This document shows positions 1-9,686 of a DNA stretch of 64,000 bases, in pieces. The stretch spans positions 4,464,001 to 4,528,000 of the forward strand of contig NC_015554.1 of the NCBI RefSeq assembly GCF_000213655.1, in the 5' to 3' direction. Numbering within the stretch: the first letter of the stretch is position 1; every line of letters starts with the position of its first letter. The notes under the pieces were generated by a model. That model saw nothing but the letters and a program-made list of their open reading frames with translations, did not search any database and had not been told where the DNA came from. Source of the stretch: Alteromonas naphthalenivorans (GTDB lineage: Bacteria; Pseudomonadota; Gammaproteobacteria; Enterobacterales; Alteromonadaceae). The position numbers were made by a program, and so were the translations under genes.

Positions 1-24
1 TGCCTTAGGGGCTTTACTATCCAT
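1..24 (-). CDS. Possible start of a truncated gene running off the left edge
   Basis: An ATG on the minus strand opens eight sense codons (MDSKAPKA) that run to the window edge. An AAGG lies about nine bases upstream, which would serve as a ribosome binding site. It lies 36 bp downstream of hemH on the same strand, so it could be the next gene of a transcription unit. Eight codons are too few to identify a product; the call rests only on the start codon, the Shine-Dalgarno-like sequence and spacing. Confidence 0.3.
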
Positions 25-60
25 GTTTAGCTACCTTATTAACGTAATAACATTTACTGG

Positions 61-1140
61 CTATTTGTCAGCGCCTAACGCGCGAGCTAAGCCAGCTCGT
101 AATGCTGTATCTTTATTCACAGTCCAACCATGTAGATTTTCTTTTACCAAATCGAACAACATATCAATATGTGCTTCGTCACTGTTTAATGCTGGAATAT
201 ATTCGTACTTTTCACCACCCGCTTCCATGAAGTATTCACGATTTTCTTCGCCAATTTCTTCGATAGTTTCTAAGCAGTCTGCAGAAAAACCGGGGCACAT
301 CACTTGTATCGACTTCACCCCATTGCCAGGCAACGACTTCATCGTTTCGTCAGTATAGGGTTTTAACCACTCAGCTTTACCAAAACGAGACTGGAAGGTG
401 GTCATGTACTGCTCATGAGTTAACCCAAGTTCTTCGGCCAACAAGCGTGATGTTTTATGGCATTCGCAGTGATAGGGGTCGCCATTTAATAAGTAGCGCT
501 TTGGAATACCGTGGTAAGAAAGAATAAGCTTATCCGCTTTACCGTGTTCTTCCCAGTATGCACGTACTTTATTTGCCAGAGCTTTAATATAATCAGGCCT
601 GTCGTTGTAATGATTCACAAAACGTAGTTCTGGTAACCAGCGGCGTTTAGTAAAGTCTTTAGCAATAGCATCAAAAGTAGACGCCGTAGTAGAGGCGCTA
701 TACTGAGGGTACAAAGGCAAGACTACTAACTTTCTTACGCCCTGCGACAACATGCGTTCAATAGTGTCACTAATAGCAGGGTTACCGTAACGCATTGCAA
801 AATCGACAACGACATCATCGCCATATTCTGCTTTGCAGCGCGCCTCTACTGCCTTTGCTTGCGATTTGGTAATTGTTAGCAACGGTGAACCTTCTTCCGT
901 CCAAACAGTTTTGTAAGCTTCAGCTGAACGCTTAGGGCGAGTATTTAATATGATGATGTTTAAAATGAACCACCAAAGCGCACGAGGGATCTCTACTACT
1001 CGCGGGTCTGAAAGAAACTCTTTTAGATAGGGGCGCAGGGCCGCCGCAGTTGGGCTTTCTGGTGTACCTAAATTAGTAACCAACACGCCTATTTTGTCTG
1101 ATTGACTGTGAGTAAAACCCTGATTGCTTTTGAACTTCAT
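61..1140 (-). CDS. hemH: Ferrochelatase
   Basis: Inserts Fe2+ into protoporphyrin IX in the last step of haem synthesis. The 359-residue protein has the family features in order: the N-terminal GVLVTNLGTP strand, the LPLYPQYS segment near residue 141, the SYHG motif with the metal-handling histidine near residue 210, and the C-terminal CPGFSADCLETIEEI block carrying the acidic residues. A CxC pair (YHCECHK) follows the SYHG motif. I start at the ATG at 1140 with GGA eight bases upstream; a TTG just before it gives one residue more and is less likely. It stands alone, upstream of a possible gene at the window edge. Haem supply is a recurring theme here (hemE and a haem importer are also in the window). 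Confidence 0.97.
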   Translation of the reverse strand: MKFKSNQGFTHSQSDKIGVLVTNLGTPESPTAAALRPYLKEFLSDPRVVEIPRALWWFILNIIILNTRPKRSAEAYKTVWTEEGSPLLTITKSQAKAVEARCKAEYGDDVVVDFAMRYGNPAISDTIERMLSQGVRKLVVLPLYPQYSASTTASTFDAIAKDFTKRRWLPELRFVNHYNDRPDYIKALANKVRAYWEEHGKADKLILSYHGIPKRYLLNGDPYHCECHKTSRLLAEELGLTHEQYMTTFQSRFGKAEWLKPYTDETMKSLPGNGVKSIQVMCPGFSADCLETIEEIGEENREYFMEAGGEKYEYIPALNSDEAHIDMLFDLVKENLHGWTVNKDTALRAGLARALGADK

Positions 1141-1249
1141 CAATTATTCCGCGTTAAAAAAACACTATAACTAGTATACTGAATTTACGGCAATTTTGGG
1201 CGAATAGACCACAAATTTAGCACGATTGATGCAATTAAATTTAGCGATT

Positions 1250-1277
1250 AAAAAAGGTGGCCTTAGCCACCTTTTTA
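1250..1277 (-). terminator. Intrinsic terminator after the AbgT-family gene
   Basis: Perfect inverted repeat AAAAAGGTGGC / GCCACCTTTTT around a 4-base loop, with A and T tracts at its two ends. It lies about 20 bp past the stop codon of the transporter gene. It is symmetric, so it could stop transcription from both sides. Confidence 0.85.
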
Positions 1278-1297
1278 GTCTTAATATTTTCAACCAG

Positions 1298-2899
1298 TTA
1301 AGGCTGATAGTAGGTGGCTGCACCTGGCCCTACAGGCATACCCAATACAAAGACCCACAGATAAAACAGTATGGTCCAACCCACGATAAACACCATGGAA
1401 TAAGGCAGCATCATCGCAATTAAGGTGCCCATACCGAGATCTTTTTTATACCTTGCTGCCATGGCTAAGATAAGACCGAAGTAGCTCATCATTGGCGCAA
1501 TAACATTGGTTACTGAATCTCCGATACGATACGCCGCCTGAATAACCTCTGGTGAATAGCCTATCAACATCAGCATAGGCACAAAAATAGGCGCAGTTAC
1601 TGCCCACTGCGCCGAGGCGCTACCTAACGATAAGTTAACCACACCACACATTAAGATGAACAAAATAAACACTGACGGGCCATCTAGACCAGCCGCTTGT
1701 AGAAGCGCTGCGCCTTTAACGGCTAACACTGTGCCTAAATTAGTCCATTTAAAGAACGCCACAAACTGCGCAGCAAAAAAGACTAGGGTAATATACAACC
1801 CCATTGCGCCCATACTTTTTGCCATTGCATCAATCACATCACGATCGTTTTTCATCGAGCCTGTAACACGACCATAAACAAAGCCAGGCACAGCAAAAGA
1901 AACAAAGATAAAGGCAACTATGCCTTTTAAGAAAGGCGAACCCGCTACCGCGCCGGTTTCAGGGTGACGCAGAATACCGTTTTCAGGCACAATAGTGAGC
2001 GCCAAAATACCGCATACCACTACAAAGGCGATACCCGCCCAACGAAGTCCTTTCTTCTCAATAGCAGAAGGAGCATCCATTGATTGCTTACTTAAATCTA
2101 CAGAAGCTTCTGATTCGTCGAACTTACCGAGTCGAGGCTCTACCACTTTTTCGGTCACCAGAGCACCCATAGTGGCCACCACAAAGGTACTGATAAACAT
2201 GAAATACCAGTTAACTTCTGGGCCTACCACGTAATCAGGATCAATCATGTGAGCAGCGGCTTCGGTAATGCCTGAGAGCAAGGGGTCTACCGTACCAAGT
2301 AACAAGTTAGCACTGTAACCTGCGGATACACCGGCGAAGGCGGCTGCAAGACCCGCGAGAGGGTGGCGACCTAACGAATGAAATATCATAGCAGCAAGCG
2401 GTATTAACACCACATACCCAAGCTCTGAGGCGGTATTTGAAATAATACCTGCAAACACGACAGCAAAAGTAACTGTACGCTTTGAAGCATTCATTACTAA
2501 TGAGCGCATGGTGGCTGACAACAAGCCTGAGTGCTCAGCTACTGATACACCAAGTAATGCAACCAATACGGTGCCAAGAGGGGCAAAGCCGGTAAAGTTA
2601 GTTACTAGGCCAGTAACAATACGCTGCAAGCCTTCCGCGCTCATTAACGAGATAACTTCAATCATGCCATCAGCTTCTCGACCTTTTGCACCTTCTGGGC
2701 GAGGGTCAACTACCGCTAAATCGAAATAGCCAAGAATACCGCTTAACACCACGATAAAGCAGGCTAACATCGCGAATAAAGTCACGGGGTGTGGCAGTAA
2801 ATTTCCAAGAAATTCCACAGTAGCGAGGAATCGGGAGAATAAACCACCCTGTCCGCCCTGGTTTTGGGCAGATTTATCTTTTGTATTTTCCGGAATCAA
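1298..2899 (-). CDS. AbgT-family transporter (p-aminobenzoyl-glutamate type)
   Basis: A 533-residue inner-membrane protein of the AbgT family, whose members import p-aminobenzoyl-glutamate or, in the MtrF branch, export antifolates. Many hydrophobic segments are visible, with polar repeats such as SNTASELGYVVLIPLAA and the C-terminal SVTNVIAPMMSYFGL typical of the family's two re-entrant hairpins. Length matches AbgT/MtrF. No amidohydrolase abgA/abgB partner is present, so peptide-substrate import cannot be argued from context. The start is a TTG at 2899, preceded at seven bases by GAGGG; the ATG at 2904 is out of frame and hits a stop after two codons. Import versus export cannot be decided from the sequence. 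Confidence 0.88.
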   Translation of the reverse strand: MIPENTKDKSAQNQGGQGGLFSRFLATVEFLGNLLPHPVTLFAMLACFIVVLSGILGYFDLAVVDPRPEGAKGREADGMIEVISLMSAEGLQRIVTGLVTNFTGFAPLGTVLVALLGVSVAEHSGLLSATMRSLVMNASKRTVTFAVVFAGIISNTASELGYVVLIPLAAMIFHSLGRHPLAGLAAAFAGVSAGYSANLLLGTVDPLLSGITEAAAHMIDPDYVVGPEVNWYFMFISTFVVATMGALVTEKVVEPRLGKFDESEASVDLSKQSMDAPSAIEKKGLRWAGIAFVVVCGILALTIVPENGILRHPETGAVAGSPFLKGIVAFIFVSFAVPGFVYGRVTGSMKNDRDVIDAMAKSMGAMGLYITLVFFAAQFVAFFKWTNLGTVLAVKGAALLQAAGLDGPSVFILFILMCGVVNLSLGSASAQWAVTAPIFVPMLMLIGYSPEVIQAAYRIGDSVTNVIAPMMSYFGLILAMAARYKKDLGMGTLIAMMLPYSMVFIVGWTILFYLWVFVLGMPVGPGAATYYQP

Positions 2900-3135
2900 A
2901 ACATTCCCTCTGTCGTTTTTATTACCCAGTCATTACCCACTAAGCAGCAGTGATATCTGCCATGTAGTTCAATAATGCTGCGTTTTATAATAATAAATTC
3001 GCGCTTATTTTAACGTATTTTGAGCAATTTTGGCAGTAGGTGGGTAAATTGAACAATTTAAAACCTTTGTAAAACGCCGAAAAAATTCAGTAAACCGCAT
3101 AACTTTCAGATAATTACGCACTTTACAGCAGGCAC

Positions 3136-3164
3136 AAAAAAGCCAGTCTAAAGACTGGCTTTTT
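3136..3164 (-). terminator. Intrinsic terminator after hflC
   Basis: Perfect 9-bp stem AGCCAGTCT / AGACTGGCT with a 2-base loop, extended by flanking A and T tracts. It lies 23 bp past the hflC stop codon and marks the 3' end of the nnr-to-hflC superoperon. Confidence 0.88.
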
Positions 3165-3186
3165 AACAGAAAAACGATGTTAGGTA

Positions 3187-4068
3187 TTAATTACCTTTAG
3201 ATGCGTTCATGTAGCGGAAAAAGTCGCTATCAGGCGCGATCACCATCACATCTTGCTTATTATTAAAGCTGGCTTTGTATGCATCCATACTTCTTAAGAA
3301 GCTGTAAAAATCAGCATTTTTAGAATAAACATCTGCATAGATTTCTGCTGCTAAGGCATCACCTTCACCTTTAAGCTGACGAGCATTACGTTCAGCATCA
3401 GCAAGCATTACCGTTACCTTTGCGTCTATATCAGCGCGGATAACTTCAGCTTGCTCTTGACCTTCTGAACGGTGTTCTCTTGCCACTGCAGCACGCTCAG
3501 CACGCATACGTTGGAAGATTGAGTTACTCACTTCCGTAGGCAGGTTGATTTGCTTAACACGTACATCAACAATTTCAATACCAAGTTCATCAGAAGACGT
3601 TGAAGCCTGCTCCATTGCTTGGTTCATTAATGCTGAACGCTCACCAGATACAATCTGTGCAATAGTACGAGTACCAAATTCAGAACGTAATCCGTTATTC
3701 ACTTTTTGCTTCAATAGCGCTTCAGCTTGCAACTTATTACCACCTGTTGAAAGGTAATAACGGGCAAAGTCATCAATGCGCCACTTCACGTATGAATCAA
3801 CTATTAAGTCTTTCTTTTCGCTGGTAACGAAACGGTCAGGCGTGTCATCCAATGTTTGTACACGTGCGTCTAGGTGACGCACAGAGTCAATGAATGGCAA
3901 TTTGAAATGAAGACCAGGTTCGAATACTTTTGTATCGCCTGTGGCATCATCTCGTTGAACCTTACCAAATTGAATAACAATGGCACGTTCACCTTCCGTT
4001 ACTACGAACAAAGAGCCCGAAGCAAGAACCACTAGAAGTACTAATACTGCAATAGCTAAATTCTTCAT
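3187..4068 (-). CDS. hflC: HflC, membrane-anchored SPFH modulator of FtsH
   Basis: A 293-residue SPFH/prohibitin-domain protein. One N-terminal membrane segment (residues about 5-24) is followed by the SPFH core (GERAIVIQFGKVQRD, DARVQTLDD) and an alanine/glutamate-rich coiled coil (EHRSEGQEQAEVIRADID). With HflK it forms a large periplasmic cage around the FtsH protease and limits its action on membrane proteins. It starts five bases after hflK ends, consistent with translational coupling. It is the last gene of the conserved superoperon and is followed by a strong terminator. Confidence 0.97.
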   Translation of the reverse strand: MKNLAIAVLVLLVVLASGSLFVVTEGERAIVIQFGKVQRDDATGDTKVFEPGLHFKLPFIDSVRHLDARVQTLDDTPDRFVTSEKKDLIVDSYVKWRIDDFARYYLSTGGNKLQAEALLKQKVNNGLRSEFGTRTIAQIVSGERSALMNQAMEQASTSSDELGIEIVDVRVKQINLPTEVSNSIFQRMRAERAAVAREHRSEGQEQAEVIRADIDAKVTVMLADAERNARQLKGEGDALAAEIYADVYSKNADFYSFLRSMDAYKASFNNKQDVMVIAPDSDFFRYMNASKGN

Positions 4069-4073
4069 AATGA

Positions 4074-5225
4074 TTATCTCCCCTCTCTGTAGCTGTCACC
4101 ACGCACACCAGAGGTGGATGATGAATTACGGCTGTTTTGGCCTTCGTCAGCCACTGGCATTTGTAAGCCTTCTAAGGTGCTGCGTGAACGAGGCGTTGAA
4201 CTGCCTTGCTGGCGTTCCATGATCTTATCTAAAGGAAGATACATCATGTTGTTGCCACCTTTACTATCCACAAGGATTTTACTGGTACTACCCAATACTT
4301 CTTCCATTGTCTCTATGTAAATACGCTCCCGTGTTACCACAGGTGCTTTTTCGTATTGAGGCAATAACGCTTCAAAGCGAGCAACTTCACCCTGCGCTTC
4401 AAGCGTTACACGCTCTTTATATGCCTGCGCTTCTTCGTTCATACGATTAACTTGACCACGAGCACGAGGTTCAATCTCACGTGCGTAGGCTTCGGCTTCT
4501 CGAATGAAACGCTGTTCATCTTCCTGTGCTGAAATTGCATCATCAAATGCGTCTTTCACTTGCTCAGGTGGGCGTGCATCACGGAAGTTCATGTCGATAA
4601 TCGACACCCCCATGTTGTACGGTTCAATAATAGCTTGAAGCTCTTCCCAAACACGTTGGCGAGCCACTTCACGACCGTCGGTAAGCACATCATCCATTGT
4701 AGAATGACCTACCACGTAGCGAATTGCACTGTCTAAAGACTGGCTTAAGCTCGTTTCTGGGCTTTCAACAGCAAACGTCCAGCGGTACGGATCTACAACG
4801 CGAAATTGCATTTCCATCTGTACGCTAACCACGTTCTCGTCTTCCGTTAGCATAGAGCCTGACGATGATTGGTCGCGAATAGATTGCACATCAACAGGAA
4901 TAACTCTGTCGATAAACGTTGGTGCCCAACGTAATCCAGGTTCAACTTGCTTAGCGTACTCACCGAAACGTAATACTACGCCTCGCTCAGCTTCACGAAT
5001 GGTGTAAAAACCGCTTACAGCCCAAATGATCACTACCAAGCCAATTAAAATACCAGCACCGATACCGCCCAAGCTCTTACCTGAGCCTCCGCTACCGCCG
5101 CCAGATTTTCCGAACTTACCGAATAAGTTCTTGAATACATCATCTAAATCGGGTGGACCTTGATCACGTCCGCCGCGATTTTTCCACGGGTCGTTATTAT
5201 TGCCACCCGGCTCATTCCAAGCCAT
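4074..5225 (-). CDS. hflK: HflK, partner of HflC in the FtsH complex
   Basis: A 383-residue SPFH protein with the HflK-specific N-terminus MAWNEPGGNNNDPW and a glycine-rich cytoplasmic stretch (residues about 38-60). A single membrane span (GILIGLVVIIWAVSGF) is followed by the SPFH domain (ERGVVLRFGEY) and a long coiled coil (residues about 235-285). Its C-terminal tail is serine/arginine-rich and not conserved. Role: forms the HflKC ring with HflC, bound to FtsH in the inner membrane. It follows hflX by 71 bp on the same strand. Confidence 0.97.
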   Translation of the reverse strand: MAWNEPGGNNNDPWKNRGGRDQGPPDLDDVFKNLFGKFGKSGGGSGGSGKSLGGIGAGILIGLVVIIWAVSGFYTIREAERGVVLRFGEYAKQVEPGLRWAPTFIDRVIPVDVQSIRDQSSSGSMLTEDENVVSVQMEMQFRVVDPYRWTFAVESPETSLSQSLDSAIRYVVGHSTMDDVLTDGREVARQRVWEELQAIIEPYNMGVSIIDMNFRDARPPEQVKDAFDDAISAQEDEQRFIREAEAYAREIEPRARGQVNRMNEEAQAYKERVTLEAQGEVARFEALLPQYEKAPVVTRERIYIETMEEVLGSTSKILVDSKGGNNMMYLPLDKIMERQQGSSTPRSRSTLEGLQMPVADEGQNSRNSSSTSGVRGDSYREGR

Positions 5226-5296
5226 GCTGATACTCCATAGATTACAGTTTTATTTTTGAAATTCGCATGCATTGCCGTGCTAAAAATTAGCAGCGG

Positions 5297-6586
5297 TTAA
5301 TGTCGCACAACATACTCTGATATTCCGTTTTCTAAACGCTTTTCAAGTCTGTTCCAATCTGCCATTGGCATTCGAACATCTACCACCCAATCACCTTGAT
5401 TGTCGTATTCTTCACTAGATATACAATTTAATTCAAATAGTACACCACGCAGACTACTTTGTGCTGGGGGTATTTTAAGCGTGTAGTTAACCATACTTTT
5501 ACTCAAGCACTCTGTTAACGCTTGCCCAAGCAATTCGGTGCCTTCGCCGGTTTGTGCTGATAGCCATACACGGGTAGGAACACCATCCTCGTTTCTTTCA
5601 ATACGAGGTTTTATGTCATCTAGTTTATCAATCTTATTACATATTAGTAATTGTTGAATCTCATTAGCGTCGATTTCTTCCAACACATCGTTAACTTCAT
5701 CGATGGTTTCACGATATTTCGCGTCTGCAATATCCACCACATGGAGCAAAAGATCTGCTTCTTGAGTTTCCTGAAGCGTGGCTTTAAATGCCGCCACAAG
5801 GTCGTGTGGGAGATGCCTAATAAAGCCTACCGTATCGGCTAAAATAGCAGGACCTACATCTTTCAAATCTATTTTTCTAAGCGTAGGGTCTAACGTAGCA
5901 AACAATTGGTCTGCCGCATATACGTGCGCATCGGTAATAGTATTGAAAAGGGTAGACTTACCAGCATTGGTATAGCCCACTAAGGATACTGTGGGAATTT
6001 CAGCACGCTTTCTAGACCTACGTCCTTGTTCGCGCTGCTTTTGTACTTTTTCTAAACGACGAAGAATAGCTTTTATGCGCCCACGAAGTAATCGGCGGTC
6101 AGTTTCAAGCTGAGTTTCACCCGGCCCACGTAAACCTATTCCACCTTTTTGGCGCTCTAAGTGAGTCCAACCTCGAATAAGGCGGGTAGAGATGTGACGC
6201 AATTGAGCGAGTTCAACCTGAAGCTTACCTTCATGTGTTCTTGCTCTTTGCGCAAATATATCGAGAATAAGCCCGGTTCTATCTAGCACTCTACATTGAC
6301 AAACCGCTTCTAAGTTTCGCTCTTGAGAGGGCGACAAACTATGGTTAAAGATGACGACATTAGCGTCGTGCGCTTTAACTGCTGCTGCGATTTCTTCCGC
6401 TTTACCCGAACCCACAAAGAATTTAGCTTGGGGTGCACTTCGTGAAGTTGTGATAACTTCTACCGCGTTTACACCCGCAGAAGACACAAGCAATTCGAGC
6501 TCGGCTAAATCTTCTTTGCTGTTTTCATCAGTAAAATTAACATGAACTAGTACAGCCTGTTCACCGGCTTCATAACGGTCAAACAA
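5297..6586 (-). CDS. hflX: HflX, ribosome-splitting GTPase
   Basis: A 429-residue Obg/HflX GTPase. The N-terminal HflX domain is followed by a basic coiled coil (residues about 160-190) and the G domain with G1 VGYTNAGKST, G2/G3 DTVGFIRHLP and G4 NKID. It binds stalled or heat-damaged 70S ribosomes and splits them. The gene lies 17 bp after hfq in the conserved hfq-hflX-hflK-hflC order. The C-terminal extension after the G domain (from about residue 365) matches the usual HflX tail. Nothing is missing. Confidence 0.97.
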   Translation of the reverse strand: MFDRYEAGEQAVLVHVNFTDENSKEDLAELELLVSSAGVNAVEVITTSRSAPQAKFFVGSGKAEEIAAAVKAHDANVVIFNHSLSPSQERNLEAVCQCRVLDRTGLILDIFAQRARTHEGKLQVELAQLRHISTRLIRGWTHLERQKGGIGLRGPGETQLETDRRLLRGRIKAILRRLEKVQKQREQGRRSRKRAEIPTVSLVGYTNAGKSTLFNTITDAHVYAADQLFATLDPTLRKIDLKDVGPAILADTVGFIRHLPHDLVAAFKATLQETQEADLLLHVVDIADAKYRETIDEVNDVLEEIDANEIQQLLICNKIDKLDDIKPRIERNEDGVPTRVWLSAQTGEGTELLGQALTECLSKSMVNYTLKIPPAQSSLRGVLFELNCISSEEYDNQGDWVVDVRMPMADWNRLEKRLENGISEYVVRH

Positions 6587-6603
6587 GCGCGTTACCTTTT
6601 AAT

Positions 6604-6855
6604 TTATTCAGCTTTAGTATTTTCAGATTCTCCTGTAGCACTCGGCATAGTAATAGCGCGAGCGGGAACAACGGTGGAAATAGCGTGCTTATACACCATT
6701 TGGCTTACTGTATTTTTAAGTAGAATCACGAACTGATCAAATGATTCAACTTGTCCCTGTAATTTAATGCCGTTTACCAGATAAATAGATACTGGAATAC
6801 GCTCCTTGCGTAATGCATTTAAGAATGGGTCTTGTAAAGACTGCCCTTTAGCCAT
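6604..6855 (-). CDS. hfq: RNA chaperone Hfq
   Basis: An 83-residue Sm-like protein that forms a hexamer and pairs small RNAs with mRNAs. The Sm1 motif ([21 protein letters not shown]) and the Sm2 motif (the [12 protein letters not shown] segment, carrying the YKHA residues of the proximal RNA-binding site) are intact. The C-terminal tail (about 15 residues, acidic) is much shorter than the E. coli tail of about 35. The gene sits between miaA and hflX as in E. coli. Confidence 0.98.
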   Translation of the reverse strand: MAKGQSLQDPFLNALRKERIPVSIYLVNGIKLQGQVESFDQFVILLKNTVSQMVYKHAISTVVPARAITMPSATGESENTKAE

Positions 6856-6929
6856 TTGATATCCTTAGTTTTTATTATTAGTGGCCCTTACTCATGGCCA
6901 CTGCACGTCTAATGTATACCACACTCAAC

Positions 6930-7889
6930 TTATTCAAGTGTGACTTTCGCTGTAATTTTAGTCAAATTATCTTTACAAAATGTGTCTAGCCAAGTGAGAT
7001 TTTCCCACCCCCTAAGCCACGTAAGCTGCCGCTTAGCAAGTTGCCTAGTAGCGATAATGCCCCTTTCGCGCATTTGCTCGTAGGACAATTGGCCCTCTAA
7101 GTATTGCCACATTTGCCTATAGCCAACCGAACGAATTGACGGTAAATCTTCGTGAAGATCGCCCCGCTCAAACAGTCGTCTAACTTCTTGTTCAAATCCA
7201 TCTTCTAGCATCATGTCAAATCGCTGAGCAATTCGCTCATGCAAGACGCTTCTATCTTCTGGAGCAATAGCAAATTGGCTAATATCGTAGGGGCAAGGAC
7301 TGCCTTTCTCGTTTTGCCAGTCTGTTAGCGTTTTGCCCGTTCCACGAAATACTTCTAAAGCTCTGGTTAATCTTTGAGGGTCGTTAGGGTGAATTCTGTC
7401 ACCACTAATGGGATCCACTCGGCAAAGTTCGTCGTGCAATTTTTGCCAACCGGAAGCTTCTGCTTCACTGGCTATTTCGCTGCGTATCTTTTCATCTGAC
7501 TTAGGTAGTGGCGAAATTCCATTTATCAAGGCATTAAAGTACATCATTGTACCCCCAGCCAATATTGGTACCCTATTTCGACTATGAATCTCTTCTATAA
7601 GCCTAACCGCATCGTTACAAAACTGTGAAACAGAGTAACTTTCTGCTGGGTCAATAATATCAATAAGATGATGAGGAACTAACGATTTCTCAGCAGCCGT
7701 AGGTTTCGCCGTACCTATATCCATATTAGTGTAGACCAAAGCTGAATCGACGCTGATAATTTCACAGTCCATTTTTTCAGCCAGCGACAGTGACAAACCC
7801 GTCTTACCTGACGCCGTCGGCCCCATTATGGAAATAACAGGTAATTGAGACTTATGCTGAGACGATGCAGATTTTATGCCATCAACCAT
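6930..7889 (-). CDS. miaA: tRNA dimethylallyltransferase MiaA
   Basis: Transfers a dimethylallyl group to the N6 of A37 in tRNAs that read UNN codons. The 319-residue protein has the P-loop GPTASGKT near residue 25, the [16 protein letters not shown] segment, and the [10 protein letters not shown] segment. Its start codon lies inside the end of mutL (8-bp overlap), implying coupled translation. It is followed by hfq after 74 bp, in which an hfq promoter could lie, as in E. coli where hfq has its own promoters within miaA. Confidence 0.97.
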   Translation of the reverse strand: MVDGIKSASSQHKSQLPVISIMGPTASGKTGLSLSLAEKMDCEIISVDSALVYTNMDIGTAKPTAAEKSLVPHHLIDIIDPAESYSVSQFCNDAVRLIEEIHSRNRVPILAGGTMMYFNALINGISPLPKSDEKIRSEIASEAEASGWQKLHDELCRVDPISGDRIHPNDPQRLTRALEVFRGTGKTLTDWQNEKGSPCPYDISQFAIAPEDRSVLHERIAQRFDMMLEDGFEQEVRRLFERGDLHEDLPSIRSVGYRQMWQYLEGQLSYEQMRERGIIATRQLAKRQLTWLRGWENLTWLDTFCKDNLTKITAKVTLE

Positions 7890-9651
7890 GGTTATTACCC
7901 CATGTTGAAATCAGGCCTTCTAACGAGCGCACTTTACCAAATCGCTCTATACATTCCCATTGTTTCACGTCGTTTTTCTCATCCAACCAGTGCCACAATT
8001 GTGCGCATAATATTTCGTCCAAATCTTGGTCGTCAGATAAAACTAATTCATAGCGCTTATCATCATCTGCAACGTCACTCTCTAACAGCCTTTCAAACCA
8101 ACGTATCCAAGGGAAGTGCCTTGTTCCTGCGGGTACCTGCTGCAATCTGTACTTGCCAGCCACTTGATTAATTTCAAAGTTAAGCGCGTTAAGCACCTCA
8201 ATTTTTTCAGGCTCTACGTGGGCAACTTCAAGCGCCACTGGCATTAGCAAAGGTTGTGAATGTTCAGCCGTTTCAAATACATCTTGTAAATACACGTCCG
8301 CGAAAAATTTTACATCCAGCAGGTAAACATTTTCATTGCGTACGTAAATTCTACAATATGAGTTTAGTGCAATATGCTGACTTTGCTCATGCTCTGTTGA
8401 CGATAGCGTGTCGCTATTTGGCGTCATCAAACGATTAAAATTAGATTGATAAGCGGCGGTTGGCGCTTTCGATTGTCTATGCCCCGATAAACCCGATAAA
8501 GAAGCGCCACCTGAGGCACCTAAACCCGATTGCGATGACGAGGCCGGAGAATGACTTAAAGGACGTATATAGTCATGACTTTGCTGCGGTGGATTAAATT
8601 TCACTGGTTCATCAAAGCGCTCAGCATCACCGTGGTGTTGAGTTTCACTCTCATTGGTAATTGAGTGCAATGCATCACATACTGTCTTACAAATAAAATC
8701 ATGTACCAAGCGCCCTTGCTGAAAGCGAACTTCGTGCTTTGCCGGATGTACGTTCACGTCCACGTCTTTGGGATCGAGTGTCAGATAAACAACAAAAGAA
8801 GGCTGCTCTAGTACGCCCCATACACTTTCGTAAGCTTGCCTAATAGCGTGCATAATTAACTTATCGCGCATACCGCGCCCATTTACAAAGCTAAACTGGC
8901 AATCGTTACTGCTGCGCAGCATTACTTCGCTGCCTAGCCACGCATTCATGGTAATCCCTTCGTATTCCACATTGATATGTACAGCGTTATCAATGAATTT
9001 TTGCCCTACTACAGCGGCAATACGAGGGGCAAGTGAGCCATGTTTATCGGCAATATAGCGCTTAGTCGTCTTGCCGTTATGTTTAAGAATAAAACTAGCA
9101 TGGGGGTAACTAAGGGCTATGCGCTTCACCACATCTTCAATGTGTTGAAACTCTGTTTTTTCGGCGCGCAGAAACTTGCGCCTTGCCGGCGTATTGTAAA
9201 AAAGGTCAGCTACATCAATGGTGGTTCCTTTGGGATGAGCAGCTGGCTGAATATTAACGGCCATTTCCCGACCTTCGCAGTAGGCCTGCCACGCTTCGTT
9301 TTGTGATTCGGTTTTAGAGGTTAGCGTTAAACGGCTAACCGAACTGATACTCGCGAGCGCTTCCCCACGAAAGCCTAAAGATAAGATTCGCTCTAAATCA
9401 TCTAATGTTGATATTTTACTAGTGGCGTGACGGCTTAACGCAAGCTGTAATTCGTCTTTAGCAATGCCACCGCCGTTGTCTTTTAAACGAATGCGCTTAT
9501 GGCCACCTTTCTCAATATCTATTTCTATTTTATCTGCGCCTGCATCTAGGCTATTTTCTAGTAACTCTTTAACCACAGACGCAGGGCGTTCAACCACTTC
9601 CCCTGCGGCAATCTGGTTGGCCAATTGTGGCGATAATAATTGTATAGACAA
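7882..9651 (-). CDS. mutL: DNA mismatch repair protein MutL
   Basis: A 589-residue GHKL-ATPase that links MutS mismatch recognition to MutH/UvrD. The N-terminal ATPase motifs are clear: [13 protein letters not shown] (motif I), DNGGGI (motif II), HATSKI and [10 protein letters not shown] (motif III). The serine/glutamine-rich linker (about residues 340-400) precedes the C-terminal dimerisation domain. That domain lacks the DQHAxxERxxYE endonuclease motif, as expected for a MutH-dependent gammaproteobacterial MutL. It overlaps miaA by 8 bp and follows amiB by 35 bp. Confidence 0.97.
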   Translation of the reverse strand: MSIQLLSPQLANQIAAGEVVERPASVVKELLENSLDAGADKIEIDIEKGGHKRIRLKDNGGGIAKDELQLALSRHATSKISTLDDLERILSLGFRGEALASISSVSRLTLTSKTESQNEAWQAYCEGREMAVNIQPAAHPKGTTIDVADLFYNTPARRKFLRAEKTEFQHIEDVVKRIALSYPHASFILKHNGKTTKRYIADKHGSLAPRIAAVVGQKFIDNAVHINVEYEGITMNAWLGSEVMLRSSNDCQFSFVNGRGMRDKLIMHAIRQAYESVWGVLEQPSFVVYLTLDPKDVDVNVHPAKHEVRFQQGRLVHDFICKTVCDALHSITNESETQHHGDAERFDEPVKFNPPQQSHDYIRPLSHSPASSSQSGLGASGGASLSGLSGHRQSKAPTAAYQSNFNRLMTPNSDTLSSTEHEQSQHIALNSYCRIYVRNENVYLLDVKFFADVYLQDVFETAEHSQPLLMPVALEVAHVEPEKIEVLNALNFEINQVAGKYRLQQVPAGTRHFPWIRWFERLLESDVADDDKRYELVLSDDQDLDEILCAQLWHWLDEKNDVKQWECIERFGKVRSLEGLISTWGNNHG

Positions 9652-9686
9652 AAGAAACTCGTAGGTAGAATTTGATTAACGCGATG

